Positions 8,368 to 16,231 of a stretch of 58,794 bases of DNA are shown here, piece by piece. The translations under genes were made by a program, and so were the position numbers. The notes beneath the pieces are model-generated. The model was not told the origin of the DNA and did no database searches. It saw only the letters and a program-made list of their open reading frames with translations. How positions within the stretch are numbered: the stretch's first letter is position 1; every line of letters begins with the position of its first letter. Source of the DNA: Oleiagrimonas sp035690885. GTDB lineage: Bacteria > Pseudomonadota > Gammaproteobacteria > Xanthomonadales > Rhodanobacteraceae. The DNA is taken from NCBI GenBank assembly GCA_035690885.1, contig DASSKC010000092.1:1-58794 (forward strand). Direction: 5' to 3'.

Positions 8368-9417
8368 ATGTCCGAGCGTCGAGACACTACCGCGGTTGCG
8401 CGCCTGCTGCCCGATTTCTGCAGCTTGCCGATCCTGTTCGCGTTGGTGCTGGTCGGCGCGTTGACCGTGGCGGTGATGGCGCTGGCGCCGGGGCAGGCGT
8501 TCGACTGGCGACAGTTCAGTACGGCGGTGGCGTTTGCGGTGTGGTTGGCCTTGGTCAATGGCGTGCTGCTGTGCAAGCTCGGCCCGCTGCTGGCGCGGTT
8601 GCCGCGCGCGGCGGCCTATTCGGGTGTCTGGTTGTTGATGGTCGCGAGCGTGTTCGTGGCCAGTCTCGTCATCGGCTGGCTCGATCATGCGTTGGACATG
8701 CGCCTGACACCCGTGTCGCTGTTCCGGTTCGTGCTGTCAGGCACGCTGGCGGCGGCGCTGATCGGTGCCGCGTTGTTGCGTTACTTCTACGTCGTCGCGC
8801 AATGGCAGGCGCGTCAGGCCGCCAGTGCCCGCGCGCAGGTCGATGCCTTGCAGGCGCGCATCCGCCCGCATTTCCTTTTCAACAGCATGAACACGGTCGC
8901 CGCGCTGGTGCGTGTGGATCCGGATGCGGCGGAAACCACGGTCGAGGATCTGGCCGAATTGTTCCGTGCCGCACTGGGCAGCGAGGGTGAGAGCAGCCTC
9001 GGCGAGGAGCTGGCCCTGATTGATCGTTATCTGGCCATCGAGCAACTGCGCCTTGGTGAGCGTCTGCGCGTGGATCGTCATCTGGATGACTTGCCGCTGG
9101 CCATGCCGATGCCGCGCCTGCTGTTGCAACCGCTGCTGGAGAATGCCGTCGTGCACGGTATCCAGCCGCGCCCCGATGGCGGCGTCATCCGGCTGCACGG
9201 CAAGGCCTGCGGCAACGTGCTGGATATCCGCATCGGCAATCCGCTGCCTGCCGGCACCGTGGACCACCACGGCAACGGTCATGGTCTGGACAATGTGCGC
9301 CAGCGTTTGCAGTATCATTTCGGCAAGCAGGCACAGTTGCGCGTCACGGTTGACGCGGCGTATTTCGAAATCCACTTGCGCCTGCCCGGGGGGATCCATG
9401 CGCATCCTGATCGTTGA
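8368..9417 (+). CDS. algZ: LytS/AlgZ-type sensor histidine kinase
   Basis: 349 residues from ATG 8368. The N-terminal ~145 residues hold four membrane helices. The His_kinase domain follows, with the phospho-acceptor at about His168 in R-I-R-P-H-F-L-F-N-S-M-N. The ATPase part has L-L-L-Q-P-L-L-E-N-A-V-V-H-G (N box) and G-H-G-L-D-N-V-R-Q-R-L (G box). It overlaps the next gene, a LytTR response regulator, by 20 bases, and hemC follows. This is the same order as algZ(fimS)-algR-hemC in Pseudomonas, where AlgZ/AlgR controls type IV pili, alginate and virulence. Orthology is inferred from domain type plus synteny. Confidence 0.88.
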   Translation: MSERRDTTAVARLLPDFCSLPILFALVLVGALTVAVMALAPGQAFDWRQFSTAVAFAVWLALVNGVLLCKLGPLLARLPRAAAYSGVWLLMVASVFVASLVIGWLDHALDMRLTPVSLFRFVLSGTLAAALIGAALLRYFYVVAQWQARQAASARAQVDALQARIRPHFLFNSMNTVAALVRVDPDAAETTVEDLAELFRAALGSEGESSLGEELALIDRYLAIEQLRLGERLRVDRHLDDLPLAMPMPRLLLQPLLENAVVHGIQPRPDGGVIRLHGKACGNVLDIRIGNPLPAGTVDHHGNGHGLDNVRQRLQYHFGKQAQLRVTVDAAYFEIHLRLPGGIHAHPDR

Positions 9418-10129
9418 CGACGAGCCGCTGGCGCGTGCGCGCCTGTCGACCCTGCTCGGGCAATGTCCGGAAGTGGGGGCGATCGAGGCGGTGGCCACCG
9501 GCGAGGCCGCGTTGGCCCGGTGTGCGAAAACCCATCCGGACCTGCTGCTGGCAGACATCAACATGCCGGGCATGGACGGTACCGCGCTGACCCGCCGTCT
9601 GGGCGACCAGCCGCTGCGGCCGCAGGTGATTTTCTGCACCGCGTACGAACATTTTGCCGCGCAGGCTTTCGAGCTGGGTGCGGCCGACTATCTGCTCAAG
9701 CCGGTGCGCCTGGCGCGTTTGCGTGAAGCGCTGGAACGCGCGCGCCGCCTGCGCGCGCCGCAGCATCCAGACGCCGCGGTACCGACGCTGAGTGTGCGCA
9801 TGGGCGGCAGCGAGCATCGTGTCGCGCTGGACGAGGTGTTCTACCTGCTGGCGGGTGACAAGTACGTCACCGTGCATCATGCCGGGGGCGAGGACCTGAC
9901 CGACATCTCCCTGCGTCAGCTTGAGCAGCAATACCCTGACCAGCTGGTACGCCTGCATCGCAGCTGCCTGATCCCGCGGCAGCGCTTGCTGGGGCTGGCC
10001 GCCAACGGCGAGGGCGGCACGCTGGCGTGTCTGGCGGGCACCGATGCCACGCCGCATGTCAGTCGGCGCAACCTGCCGGCGGTGCGCAAGGTATTGCATG
10101 GCCGGGACCGGATGCGTTCGTCGCCATGA
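9398..10129 (+). CDS. algR: LytTR-family response regulator (AlgR-like)
   Basis: 243 residues. The receiver domain (1-120) has D-D-E at 7-9 and phospho-acceptor Asp53 in L-L-A-D-I-N-M-P-G-M-D-G. The LytTR DNA-binding domain follows (~135-238), with F-Y-L-L-A-G-D-K-Y-V-T-V-H and V-R-L-H-R-S-C-L-I-P. Start ATG 9398 lies within the end of algZ, so translation is probably coupled. In related bacteria AlgR activates exopolysaccharide and pilus genes, making it a candidate regulator of the polysaccharide locus at 18-38 kb. That link is inference only. Confidence 0.9.
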   Translation: MRILIVDDEPLARARLSTLLGQCPEVGAIEAVATGEAALARCAKTHPDLLLADINMPGMDGTALTRRLGDQPLRPQVIFCTAYEHFAAQAFELGAADYLLKPVRLARLREALERARRLRAPQHPDAAVPTLSVRMGGSEHRVALDEVFYLLAGDKYVTVHHAGGEDLTDISLRQLEQQYPDQLVRLHRSCLIPRQRLLGLAANGEGGTLACLAGTDATPHVSRRNLPAVRKVLHGRDRMRSSP

Positions 10130-10183
10130 CGCGCACGGGCTGACTGCGCGACAATAGCGGTTTCACTCGTCCCCGGAACATCC

Positions 10184-11113
10184 ATGTCAGTCCGTTCGCT
10201 TCGCATCGCCACGCGCAAAAGCGCCCTTGCCCTGTGGCAGGCCGAACACGTGGCCACGCGCTTGCGTCAGGCTCACCCGGGCCTGGAGGTCACGCTGGTG
10301 CCCTTGTCCACGCGCGGCGACGAGGTGCTGGACCAGCCCTTGGCGACCATCGGCGGCAAGGGCCTGTTCCTCAAGGAGCTGGAAGTGGCCATGCTCGACA
10401 ATCGCGCGGACATTGCCGTGCATTCGCTCAAGGATGTGCCGGTCGAGCTGGAAGCGTCGTTTGAACTCGGTGCGGTGCTCGAACGCGCCGATGCCGCCGA
10501 TGCATTTGTCAGCCCCCGGTACGCCAGGATGAGCGAGTTGCCGTCCGGCGCATGCGTGGGCACGTCGTCATTGCGGCGGCAGGCGCAGGTGCGGGCCCTG
10601 CGTCCGGATCTGGAGATCGCCGATCTGCGCGGCAACGTCAATACGCGTCTGGCCAAACTCGAGCGTGGCGACTACGACGCCATCGTGCTGGCGTGCGCCG
10701 GGCTCGAGCGGCTGGACCTGGGGCGGCACATCCGCTCGCGCCTGGCCGCGCCGACGTGGCTGCCGGCGCCGGGCCAGGCCGCCATTGTCGTGGAGATGCG
10801 CCGCGGCGACGAAGATGTGGCGCAATGCCTGAAACCACTCGATCATGCCGATACACGGCTGACCGTACGCGCCGAACGCGCCATGAACCGGACCCTCGGA
10901 GGCAGTTGCACCGTCCCGGTCGGAGCTTGGTGCGAGCGCGACGGCGACCTGCTCGATTTGCGCGGCCTGGTCGGCGACGTGGCCAGCGGACGCGTGTTGC
11001 GTGCCCACGCGAGCAGCCCGGTCGAAGAGCCCGAGTCGCTGGGCCGCGAGGTCGCGCGCTTGTTGCTCGACCAGGGCGCGCAGGCCTTTCTCGACCCGCA
11101 CCAAACAGCGTAG
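10184..11113 (+). CDS. hemC: Porphobilinogen deaminase (hydroxymethylbilane synthase)
   Basis: 309 residues, normal family length. It condenses four porphobilinogen units into hydroxymethylbilane in haem biosynthesis. Visible motifs are I-A-T-R-K-S-A-L-A-L-W-Q near the N-terminus, H-S-L-K-D-V-P (about 80-86), G-T-S-S-L-R-R (about 126-132) and the dipyrromethane-attaching Cys at about 242 in L-G-G-S-C-T-V-P-V. It starts 54 bases after algR, the conserved algZ-algR-hemC arrangement. hemD does not follow; the next gene is ubiB on the opposite strand, which converges with only 14 bases between. Confidence 0.97.
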   Translation: MSVRSLRIATRKSALALWQAEHVATRLRQAHPGLEVTLVPLSTRGDEVLDQPLATIGGKGLFLKELEVAMLDNRADIAVHSLKDVPVELEASFELGAVLERADAADAFVSPRYARMSELPSGACVGTSSLRRQAQVRALRPDLEIADLRGNVNTRLAKLERGDYDAIVLACAGLERLDLGRHIRSRLAAPTWLPAPGQAAIVVEMRRGDEDVAQCLKPLDHADTRLTVRAERAMNRTLGGSCTVPVGAWCERDGDLLDLRGLVGDVASGRVLRAHASSPVEEPESLGREVARLLLDQGAQAFLDPHQTA

Positions 11114-11127
11114 CAGCGGCGGTGGCT

Positions 11128-12783
11128 TCAGCGGCCACCGCGCGGCCACGCCGAGGCGAAGCTCAGCAGGCCCAGCGCGCCCAGCACGAGCGGTGGCCAC
11201 AAGCCGGTTTCCGGCGACAGCGCCCACAGCACGACGGCGCCGAAGATCAGCGTGGCACCCAGCAGCCCACCGGCCATCAGGCGGCGGATATGGCGCGCTT
11301 CGGCATGCAGCTTGGACACGTCCTCGGACGCAAAATGCACGCGCGTCTGGCCGTTGACGGTTTCTTCCAGCAACTGGTGCACGAGGCCCGGCATGAGCGG
11401 CGCGGCATGCAGCCATTCGGGCGCGCGCTGACGCAGGCTCTTGATCAGGCGGCGCGGGTGGTAACGGTCGCGCAGGATGCGCTTGAGCACCGGATGGGCC
11501 ACCGCCCAGATGTCGATCTCGGGGTCGAGCATGCGTCCCACGCCCTCGATGTTGAGCAGCGTTTTCTGCAGCAGGATCAGCTGTGGCTGCAAGGTCAGTT
11601 CGAAGCGCCGTGCGGTGGCGAACAGCTTGGCCACCACTTCGGCCAGCGAAATTTCCGACAGTGGCCGCGTGAAGTACGGCTCGCACACGGTGCGGATGGC
11701 CGCTTCGAGCTCGTCCACGCGGATGTGCCGCGGCATCCAGCCGGCAGCCATGTGCAACTCGGCGATGCGCCGGTAGTTGCGCTCGAACAGGGCGATGAAA
11801 TTTTCCGCCAGCCAGTACTGGTCTTCTTCGGGCAGCGAACCCATGATGCCGAAATCCAGCGCGATGAAGCGCGGGTGTTCGACGCGGGTCAGGTCCACCC
11901 AGATGTTGCCGGGGTGGGCGTCGGCGTGGAAGAAATTGTCGCGGAACACCTGCTCGTAGAACAGGCGCACGCCCATCGCGGCAAGATGGCGGCGGTCGAT
12001 GCCGGCTTTCTCGATCGCTTCCACGTCGTCGGCGGGCACGCCGTACACGCGCTCCAGGGTCAGCACGCGCGAGTCGCTGTGCGACCAGTACACGCGCGGG
12101 ATGTACAAGTCCTCGGTGTGCTCGAAGTTGCGCCGCAAGACGCTGGCGTTGGCGCCTTCGTGCTGCAGGTCCAGCTCGTAGCGCAGGGTCTTTTCGATCT
12201 CGGCGACCACTTCCAGCGGACGGATCTTGTCGGCGTTGGGGTGCCAGCGATCGGCCAGTTCGCCGAGTGCGCGCAGCAGCCCGACGTCGCGCTTGATGCG
12301 CTTTTCGATGCCGGGGCGCAGCACCTTGACCACCACTTCGCCGGCGTCTTCCAGCGTGGCGGCATGCACTTGCGCGATCGAAGCCGAAGCCAGCGGCTCC
12401 TCGTCGAAATGCGTGTACAGCTCCGATACCGGCGCCCCCAGCGTCTGCTCGATGATGGTGCGTGCCTCGCTTCCGGCGAACGGTGGCACCTGGTCCTGCA
12501 GCTGCGCCAACTCGTCGGCGATGTCGCGCGGGACCAGATCGCGGCGGGTGGACAGCATCTGTCCGGCCTTGACGAAGATCGGCCCCAGTTCGTTGAGTGC
12601 CAGACGCAGGCGTGCGCCGCGTGACAATTGGCGCACGTCGGCACGTGCGCGCGGCAGCAGCAGGCGCAGCCATTTCAGCGGGCGATACAGGTGGGTCGCA
12701 TCGACCACGTCGTCCAGGCGATAGCGCAGCAGGACGATGGCCACGCGCAGCAGGCCGGGGACCAGGCGCAGCGGCGTTCTCAT
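11128..12783 (-). CDS. ubiB: UbiB, ADCK-family ATPase/kinase for ubiquinone biosynthesis
   Basis: 551 residues. The atypical kinase fold has the family's K-x-G-Q signature (I-F-V-K-A-G-Q-M-L-S, about 70-79) and the catalytic N-F-F-H-A-D-A-H-P-G-N-I (about 285-296). Two membrane helices end the protein (about 500-545, A-G-G-L-L-G-A-T-L-I-F-G and W-P-P-L-V-L-G-A-L-G-L-L). UbiB supports the Ubi complex at the inner membrane, probably by extracting lipid intermediates. Its start overlaps the ubiJ stop by four bases (ATGA), so translation is coupled. Confidence 0.95.
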   Translation of the reverse strand: MRTPLRLVPGLLRVAIVLLRYRLDDVVDATHLYRPLKWLRLLLPRARADVRQLSRGARLRLALNELGPIFVKAGQMLSTRRDLVPRDIADELAQLQDQVPPFAGSEARTIIEQTLGAPVSELYTHFDEEPLASASIAQVHAATLEDAGEVVVKVLRPGIEKRIKRDVGLLRALGELADRWHPNADKIRPLEVVAEIEKTLRYELDLQHEGANASVLRRNFEHTEDLYIPRVYWSHSDSRVLTLERVYGVPADDVEAIEKAGIDRRHLAAMGVRLFYEQVFRDNFFHADAHPGNIWVDLTRVEHPRFIALDFGIMGSLPEEDQYWLAENFIALFERNYRRIAELHMAAGWMPRHIRVDELEAAIRTVCEPYFTRPLSEISLAEVVAKLFATARRFELTLQPQLILLQKTLLNIEGVGRMLDPEIDIWAVAHPVLKRILRDRYHPRRLIKSLRQRAPEWLHAAPLMPGLVHQLLEETVNGQTRVHFASEDVSKLHAEARHIRRLMAGGLLGATLIFGAVVLWALSPETGLWPPLVLGALGLLSFASAWPRGGR

Positions 12784-13433
12784 GCGCCGGACTCCCGACG
12801 TCGGGCCAGTCGATCCACGCGCGTGGCAACGCGTTCGGTGTGCTCGCGCAGGGCGTCCACGTCGTCGAGAAAGTCATCCAGTTCGTCCGCGGAAACAACC
12901 AGTCGGCTTTCCTCACGCAGCCAGTCGGCGCTGTCTTCGGCGAAATGCCGGCCGCTGTCTCGCACATGGGACAGGCCCTTGCGCAGGGCGCGTGCCAACG
13001 GCACGCCAAGCACGTCGCCGAACTGGCGGGCAAAGGCTTCCTCGAAATCCGGCGCATAGCCGCGCGCCAGTTTTTCCAGTCGTCGGGCGAGGTCGGCGTC
13101 ACCGGCGATGTCGACTTTGCCGGGGGGCACCGCGTCGCCGCCTGCGCGCAAGGCCATGCCCAGCAGGCTGCCGGGCGAGGCACTGACCTGCAGCGCCGGC
13201 ATGTCGGTGTCGTCGGGCGGCTCGACCTTGAGCTGACCGTCGATCACGTGCACCACCAGGGTCAGGCCCGGACCGCGCAGGTGCAGTTGCACGCGCCGGC
13301 CTTCGAGAGCACCGAGGCTTTTGCGCGTTTCCGGATCCAGGTCGACGGCGCGGTTCAACGCCGCTTGCAGCGCGCGGCCGGCAAGGGCGCGCAGCGGACG
13401 TGGCAACAAGGAAGCGGCAGTCGTGTCGGTCAT
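12780..13433 (-). CDS. ubiJ: UbiJ, SCP2-domain accessory factor of the ubiquinone complex
   Basis: 217 residues from ATG 13433; the open frame continues upstream into the trmL region but only as low-complexity antisense. An SCP2-like lipid-binding domain occupies ~15-120 (L-N-R-A-V-D-L-D-P-E-T-R at its start, V-I-D-G-Q-L in the middle). A helical C-terminal tail rich in acidic and arginine residues probably forms a coiled coil (D-E-L-D-D-F-L-D-D-V-D-A-L-R). UbiJ holds ubiquinone intermediates in the cytosolic Ubi metabolon. The pairing ubiJ-ubiB is conserved in gammaproteobacteria, though ubiE, which often precedes them, is absent. Confidence 0.9.
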   Translation of the reverse strand: MTDTTAASLLPRPLRALAGRALQAALNRAVDLDPETRKSLGALEGRRVQLHLRGPGLTLVVHVIDGQLKVEPPDDTDMPALQVSASPGSLLGMALRAGGDAVPPGKVDIAGDADLARRLEKLARGYAPDFEEAFARQFGDVLGVPLARALRKGLSHVRDSGRHFAEDSADWLREESRLVVSADELDDFLDDVDALREHTERVATRVDRLARRRESGA

Positions 13434-13452
13434 GCCGCGATTGTAGCGATTG

Positions 13453-13920
13453 TCAGGACGCAGCGCCGGTGAAGTCCAGTTGTCGCCACGCCTCGTACAC
13501 GGCAACGGCCACCGCGTTGGACAGGTTGAGGCTGCGGTTGTGTGGCTGCATCGGCAGTCCGAGATGTCGGTCCGGCGCGATGGTCTGCAGCAACTCCGGG
13601 CCCAGGCCGGTGCTCTCGGCACCGAACAGCAAGGCATCGCCGTCGGCGAAACGCGCGTCCGTGTAGCGTCGCGTCGCGTGCTTGGTGAAGGCGAACATGC
13701 GTGGATGGTCGAGCGCGGCCAGACAGGCGTCGAGATCGTCGTGCACTTTCACGCTGGCGTACTCGTGGTAATCCAGCCCGGCACGGCGCAGGCGCTTGTC
13801 GTCGAGCTCGAACCCGAGCGGCCGGATCAGGTGCAGCGATGCGCCGGCGTTGGCACACAGGCGGATCGCATTGCCGGTGTTGGGCGGAATTTCGGGATGA
13901 TGGAGGATGACATGCAGCAT
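13453..13920 (-). CDS. trmL: tRNA (cytidine/uridine-34 2'-O)-methyltransferase
   Basis: 155 residues from ATG 13920. A SPOUT-fold methyltransferase that methylates the wobble base ribose of two leucine tRNAs. Motifs: M-L-H-V-I-L-H-H-P-E-I-P-P-N-T-G-N-A-I-R-L at the N-terminus, G-A-E-S-T-G-L (about 100), and the trefoil-knot SAM site L-P-M-Q-P-H-N-R-S-L-N-L-S-N-A-V (about 124-139). Length and motifs match the family exactly. An upstream in-frame ATG at 13965 adds 15 atypical residues and is rejected. Confidence 0.95.
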   Translation of the reverse strand: MLHVILHHPEIPPNTGNAIRLCANAGASLHLIRPLGFELDDKRLRRAGLDYHEYASVKVHDDLDACLAALDHPRMFAFTKHATRRYTDARFADGDALLFGAESTGLGPELLQTIAPDRHLGLPMQPHNRSLNLSNAVAVAVYEAWRQLDFTGAAS

Positions 13921-13978
13921 CCCGGCATTATCGCCCATTGCCTGTTTGGCCGGGGAACCCGGCAATGCGCTTGCAGCG

Positions 13979-14071
13979 TCACGCCAGCAGGGTGACGACG
14001 GAGCCCAGGATGAGCGCGGCGCACAGTGCGCAGACGGTGTTGAGCAGGATTTGTTCGATATTGATGGTCAT
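13979..14071 (-). CDS. Tiny membrane protein, 30 residues, paralogue of the next gene
   Basis: A 30-residue open frame whose C-terminal two thirds is one hydrophobic helix (residues ~10-30) after a short polar start. It aligns without effort to the start of the 51-residue protein encoded at 14119-14274: both share E-Q, then an A-L-C-A core, a G-S/T-V step and L-L-A. The Shine-Dalgarno is weak. No known family is recognised. Shared sequence with a same-strand neighbour having an excellent ribosome binding site is the main evidence that it is a real gene; it could instead be a decaying duplicate. Confidence 0.5.
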   Translation of the reverse strand: MTINIEQILLNTVCALCAALILGSVVTLLA

Positions 14072-14118
14072 GGCGATGGTCCGTGGTCGAGTGAGGTCGG
14101 GCGCGAACGAGGATCGGT

Positions 14119-14274
14119 TCAGACGGCCGAGAAGGCGGCCAGCGGCAGGTTCTGCAAGACGGAATGGGTGGCCACCGGGGCGATCGGCGTGGCCAGCAGG
14201 ATCAGTACGGTGCCGAACACGAGGGTGGCGCACAGCGCGAACAGGATGCTCATCAGGGTTTGTTCGGTTTTCAT
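14119..14274 (-). CDS. Small membrane protein, 51 residues, unknown family
   Basis: 51 residues with a single membrane segment (about 8-33: M-S-I-L-F-A-L-C-A-T-L-V-F-G-T-V-L-I-L-L-A) and an amphipathic tail (P-I-A-P-V-A-T-H-S-V-L-Q-N-L-P-L). GGAG precedes ATG 14274 with good spacing, which strongly supports translation. The 30-residue protein 47 bases downstream is a shortened paralogue, so the two probably form a small operon. I do not recognise a family. Possible roles include membrane-stress small protein or partner of a larger membrane complex; the sequence does not decide. Confidence 0.6.
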   Translation of the reverse strand: MKTEQTLMSILFALCATLVFGTVLILLATPIAPVATHSVLQNLPLAAFSAV

Positions 14275-14588
14275 GGTGATTCTCCGTGGACGGATGGAAA
14301 CGGTGTCGTGCTTGGCTTGTTGCAAACAGCATGCCAATCGGAGGGTTCTGAAAATATTGATATGTGTCATGTACTTGCGATGACACTGTTCGCGTTTGTC
14401 ACGAGTCTGACTGTCCGCGGACGTACGCCGGTGTCCGCCGGTCCGTGATGTCGCGGACACGCACATCGGGTTTGTGCCAGACAAGTTGCTGCGTGGTTCA
14501 TGCCGCGCGGCTACCATGGGCGGCAGGCGGTGTGTTGTTGCCACCGATTCCGTCATTTCATCCTGGCCACGCGCCAGCGGAGACTCGC
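14275..14588. other. Divergent intergenic region between small membrane proteins and lipoprotein
   Basis: 314 bases with no convincing gene. It should hold the promoter of the small-protein pair (leftward) and of the lipoprotein (rightward). An AT-richer patch at 14350-14400 (AAAATATTGATATGTGTCAT) is the likeliest promoter zone. An imperfect GTCCGCGGAC-like palindrome lies near 14412-14420, and a similar TGTCGCGGACAC at 14449-14460 may be an operator. Confidence 0.4.
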
Positions 14589-15011
14589 ATGCGCAAGACT
14601 TTGTTGCTGATACCCGTCATCGCCACCGTCGTGCTGGCCGGCTGTTCCTGGGGCATCAAACTGACCAACGCCGGACGCCAGGTCCGTACCGACTGGAACG
14701 GCGACATGAGCGCCTGCCGGCAGATCGGCAAGGTCACGGTGTCGGTCGCCGATCATCTGGGACCGATCGATCGCAACCCGATCAAGGTACGTGACGAGCT
14801 GGAAGTGATGGCGCGCAACGAGGCCGCCGGCATGCAAGGCGCCAATACGGTCCACCCGCTGGCCGATCCGGTCGACGGCAGCCAGCCGTGGGGTGTTTAC
14901 CAGTGCGGGGCGGCGCGTTCGGCGACCCCGGGCAACCGCGCCACGACCGCGCCGGCCGCGTCACAAAACGGCGGCGTGCAGACCTTCCCGATCGATTCCG
15001 GCGGTCACTGA
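14589..15011 (+). CDS. DUF4156-type outer-membrane lipoprotein
   Basis: 140 residues from ATG 14589 (GGAG upstream). Lipoprotein signal peptide with lipobox V-L-A-G-C at about 15-19. The body fits the DUF4156 pattern: V-R-T-D-W near the start, a first cysteine (S-A-C-R-Q-I-G-K-V-T-V-S-V), then K-V-R-D-E-L-E-V-M-A-R-N-E-A-A, G-A-N-T-V-H-P and a C-terminal W-G-V-Y-Q-C. The two cysteines probably form a disulfide. A Ser/Thr/Ala-rich tail of ~30 residues is extra. Function of the family is unknown; location is probably the outer membrane, periplasmic side. Confidence 0.75.
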   Translation: MRKTLLLIPVIATVVLAGCSWGIKLTNAGRQVRTDWNGDMSACRQIGKVTVSVADHLGPIDRNPIKVRDELEVMARNEAAGMQGANTVHPLADPVDGSQPWGVYQCGAARSATPGNRATTAPAASQNGGVQTFPIDSGGH

Positions 15012-15049
15012 CCGATCCCGTGAAAACGGACGCGGCGCGCCATCAACCC

Positions 15050-15085
15050 GTAGGTCGGATCAAGGAGTGCAGCGACGGATCCGAC
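15050..15085 (+). repeat. REP-like repeat, family A (single module), upstream of RAYT
   Basis: GTAGGTCGGATCAAGGAG followed by TGCAGCGACGGATCCGAC. The inverted ends (GTCGGATC / GATCCGAC) give a stable hairpin. Near-identical copies lie at 15808-15843 and 15868-15903, so the transposase gene at 15229 is bracketed by its repeats. Confidence 0.9.
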
Positions 15086-15228
15086 ACCAAACCCGCGTCG
15101 GTGGATGGCAACAGTTCGACCCGCACGAAGGCGCGACCAACCCCGACACGCGACCGCGCCCGTGGCCCACAGCGACAGGACGCAGCGCGCATTACCGTGA
15201 CCGCATTCGCGCCACAACAGGTCCACGC

Positions 15229-15756
15229 ATGCGGTATCGACGCGCATTCACGCCCGGCGGCACATTCTTCTTCACCGTTGTGACATGGCAACGCCGGCCG
15301 ATTTTGCGCAGCGCCGCCGCGGTCGCCACGTTGCGATCGGCTTTCCGGCACGTGCAGCGACGCCACCCGTTCACCGTGAACGCGGCGGTCGTGCTGCCGG
15401 ACCATTTGCATTGCCTTTGGACGTTGCCGCCGGATGAAGCGGATTTCGCCGTGCGCTGGCGTCTGATCAAGAGCTGGTTTACGCGGCAACGCAAGATTCG
15501 CACGGGCCACGTCACCGATGCCACGCGGCGATCGCAACCGGCGTGGCAAAAGCGTTATTGGGAGCACCTGATCCGCGACGAGGCCGACCTGACGAACCAT
15601 CTCGATTACATCCACTACAACCCAGTAAAGCATGGATGGGCCGAATGCCCCGCGGATTGGCCATATTCCAGCTTCCATCGACACGTCGCCGACGGCCATT
15701 ACCCGGTCGATTGGGGCACTGCGCCCATCGATTGCGGCGCCGCGGGGCACGAATAA
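15229..15756 (+). mobile_element. REP-associated tyrosine transposase (RAYT)
   Basis: 175-residue Y1-transposase-like protein of the IS200/IS605 superfamily. Typical RAYT motifs are F-F-F-T-V-V-T-W near residue 13, the metal-binding H-L-H in L-P-D-H-L-H-C-L-W (about 62), and the catalytic tyrosine region L-D-Y-I-H-Y-N-P-V-K-H-G-W (about 128-140), ending with W-P-Y-S-S-F. The gene is intact. One family A repeat lies upstream and three lie downstream, the first only seven bases after the stop codon. This is the standard arrangement of a domesticated RAYT with cognate REPs, which it is thought to mobilise or process as single-stranded DNA. Confidence 0.93.
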
Positions 15757-15762
15757 CCCCCA

Positions 15763-15903
15763 CGTCGGATTGATGAAGCCAATCCGACCTACGCGAGACG
15801 TGAAGCCGTAGGTCGGATCAAGGAGCACAGCGACGGATCCGACGTCGTTACGAGAGGCGTGAAACCCGTAGGTCGGATCAAGGAGCATAGCGACGGATCC
15901 GAC
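15763..15903. repeat. Cluster of three family A REP-like repeats downstream of RAYT
   Basis: Three copies in 141 bases. At 15763-15792 a minus-strand copy of the GGATTGGCTTCATCAATCC type; at 15808-15843 and 15868-15903 two plus-strand copies of the GGATCAAGGAGCACAGCGAC type. The last two are near-identical direct repeats with 60-base periodicity. Together with 15050-15085 they frame the transposase gene. Confidence 0.9.
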
Positions 15904-15910
15904 GTCGCGC

Positions 15911-16117
15911 CTACGCGTCCAGGTCCGGGATCAGGCGGCTTTGCAGACGCGTGATCGCATCCTTGAGCTGCAACTTGCGCTTTTTCAGGCGCGTCAGCTG
16001 CAGCTGGTTGCCGCCGTGGCTTTCGGCCAGCCGCGCAATGGCGGCATCGAGGTCCCGGTGTTCCAGTTGCAGCTCGACCAGACGCTGGGTGATGCGGGCA
16101 CAATCCTCGATCTGCAT
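15911..16117 (-). CDS. YdcH/SlyX-like small coiled-coil protein (DUF465)
   Basis: 68 residues, highly charged and helical. The C-terminal L-K-K-R-K-L-Q-L-K-D-A-I-T-R-L-Q motif matches the DUF465/YdcH family, in which L-K-K-x-K-L-x-L-K-D is the signature. Predicted antiparallel coiled coil throughout; function of the family is not known. The gene is followed within eight bases by the RAYT-linked repeat cluster and is divergent from rdgC, with about 114 bases between the two starts. Confidence 0.85.
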   Translation of the reverse strand: MQIEDCARITQRLVELQLEHRDLDAAIARLAESHGGNQLQLTRLKKRKLQLKDAITRLQSRLIPDLDA

Positions 16118-16231
16118 GGCGTGACGTGGCGGGGGCAGGGAAGTGTCAAGTGTAGCGCCTTGGCCGGCGCCGCCAAGCCATTACAATGGCCGCCCTTTCG
16201 TCGACCGGCCGCGCCCGAGGAATCCGTCCCG

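Noticed and set aside
10568..13183. Very long open frame of over 870 codons on the minus strand overlapping hemC, ubiB and ubiJ
   Set aside because: High-GC DNA gives long antisense and alternate frames. The composition is Arg/Ala/Pro-rich without domains, and known genes with full motifs explain the region.
13434..13637. N-terminal extension of UbiJ upstream of 13433
   Set aside because: Those 68 residues are antisense to trmL coding sequence and unlike the family; ATG 13433 gives the expected SCP2 start.
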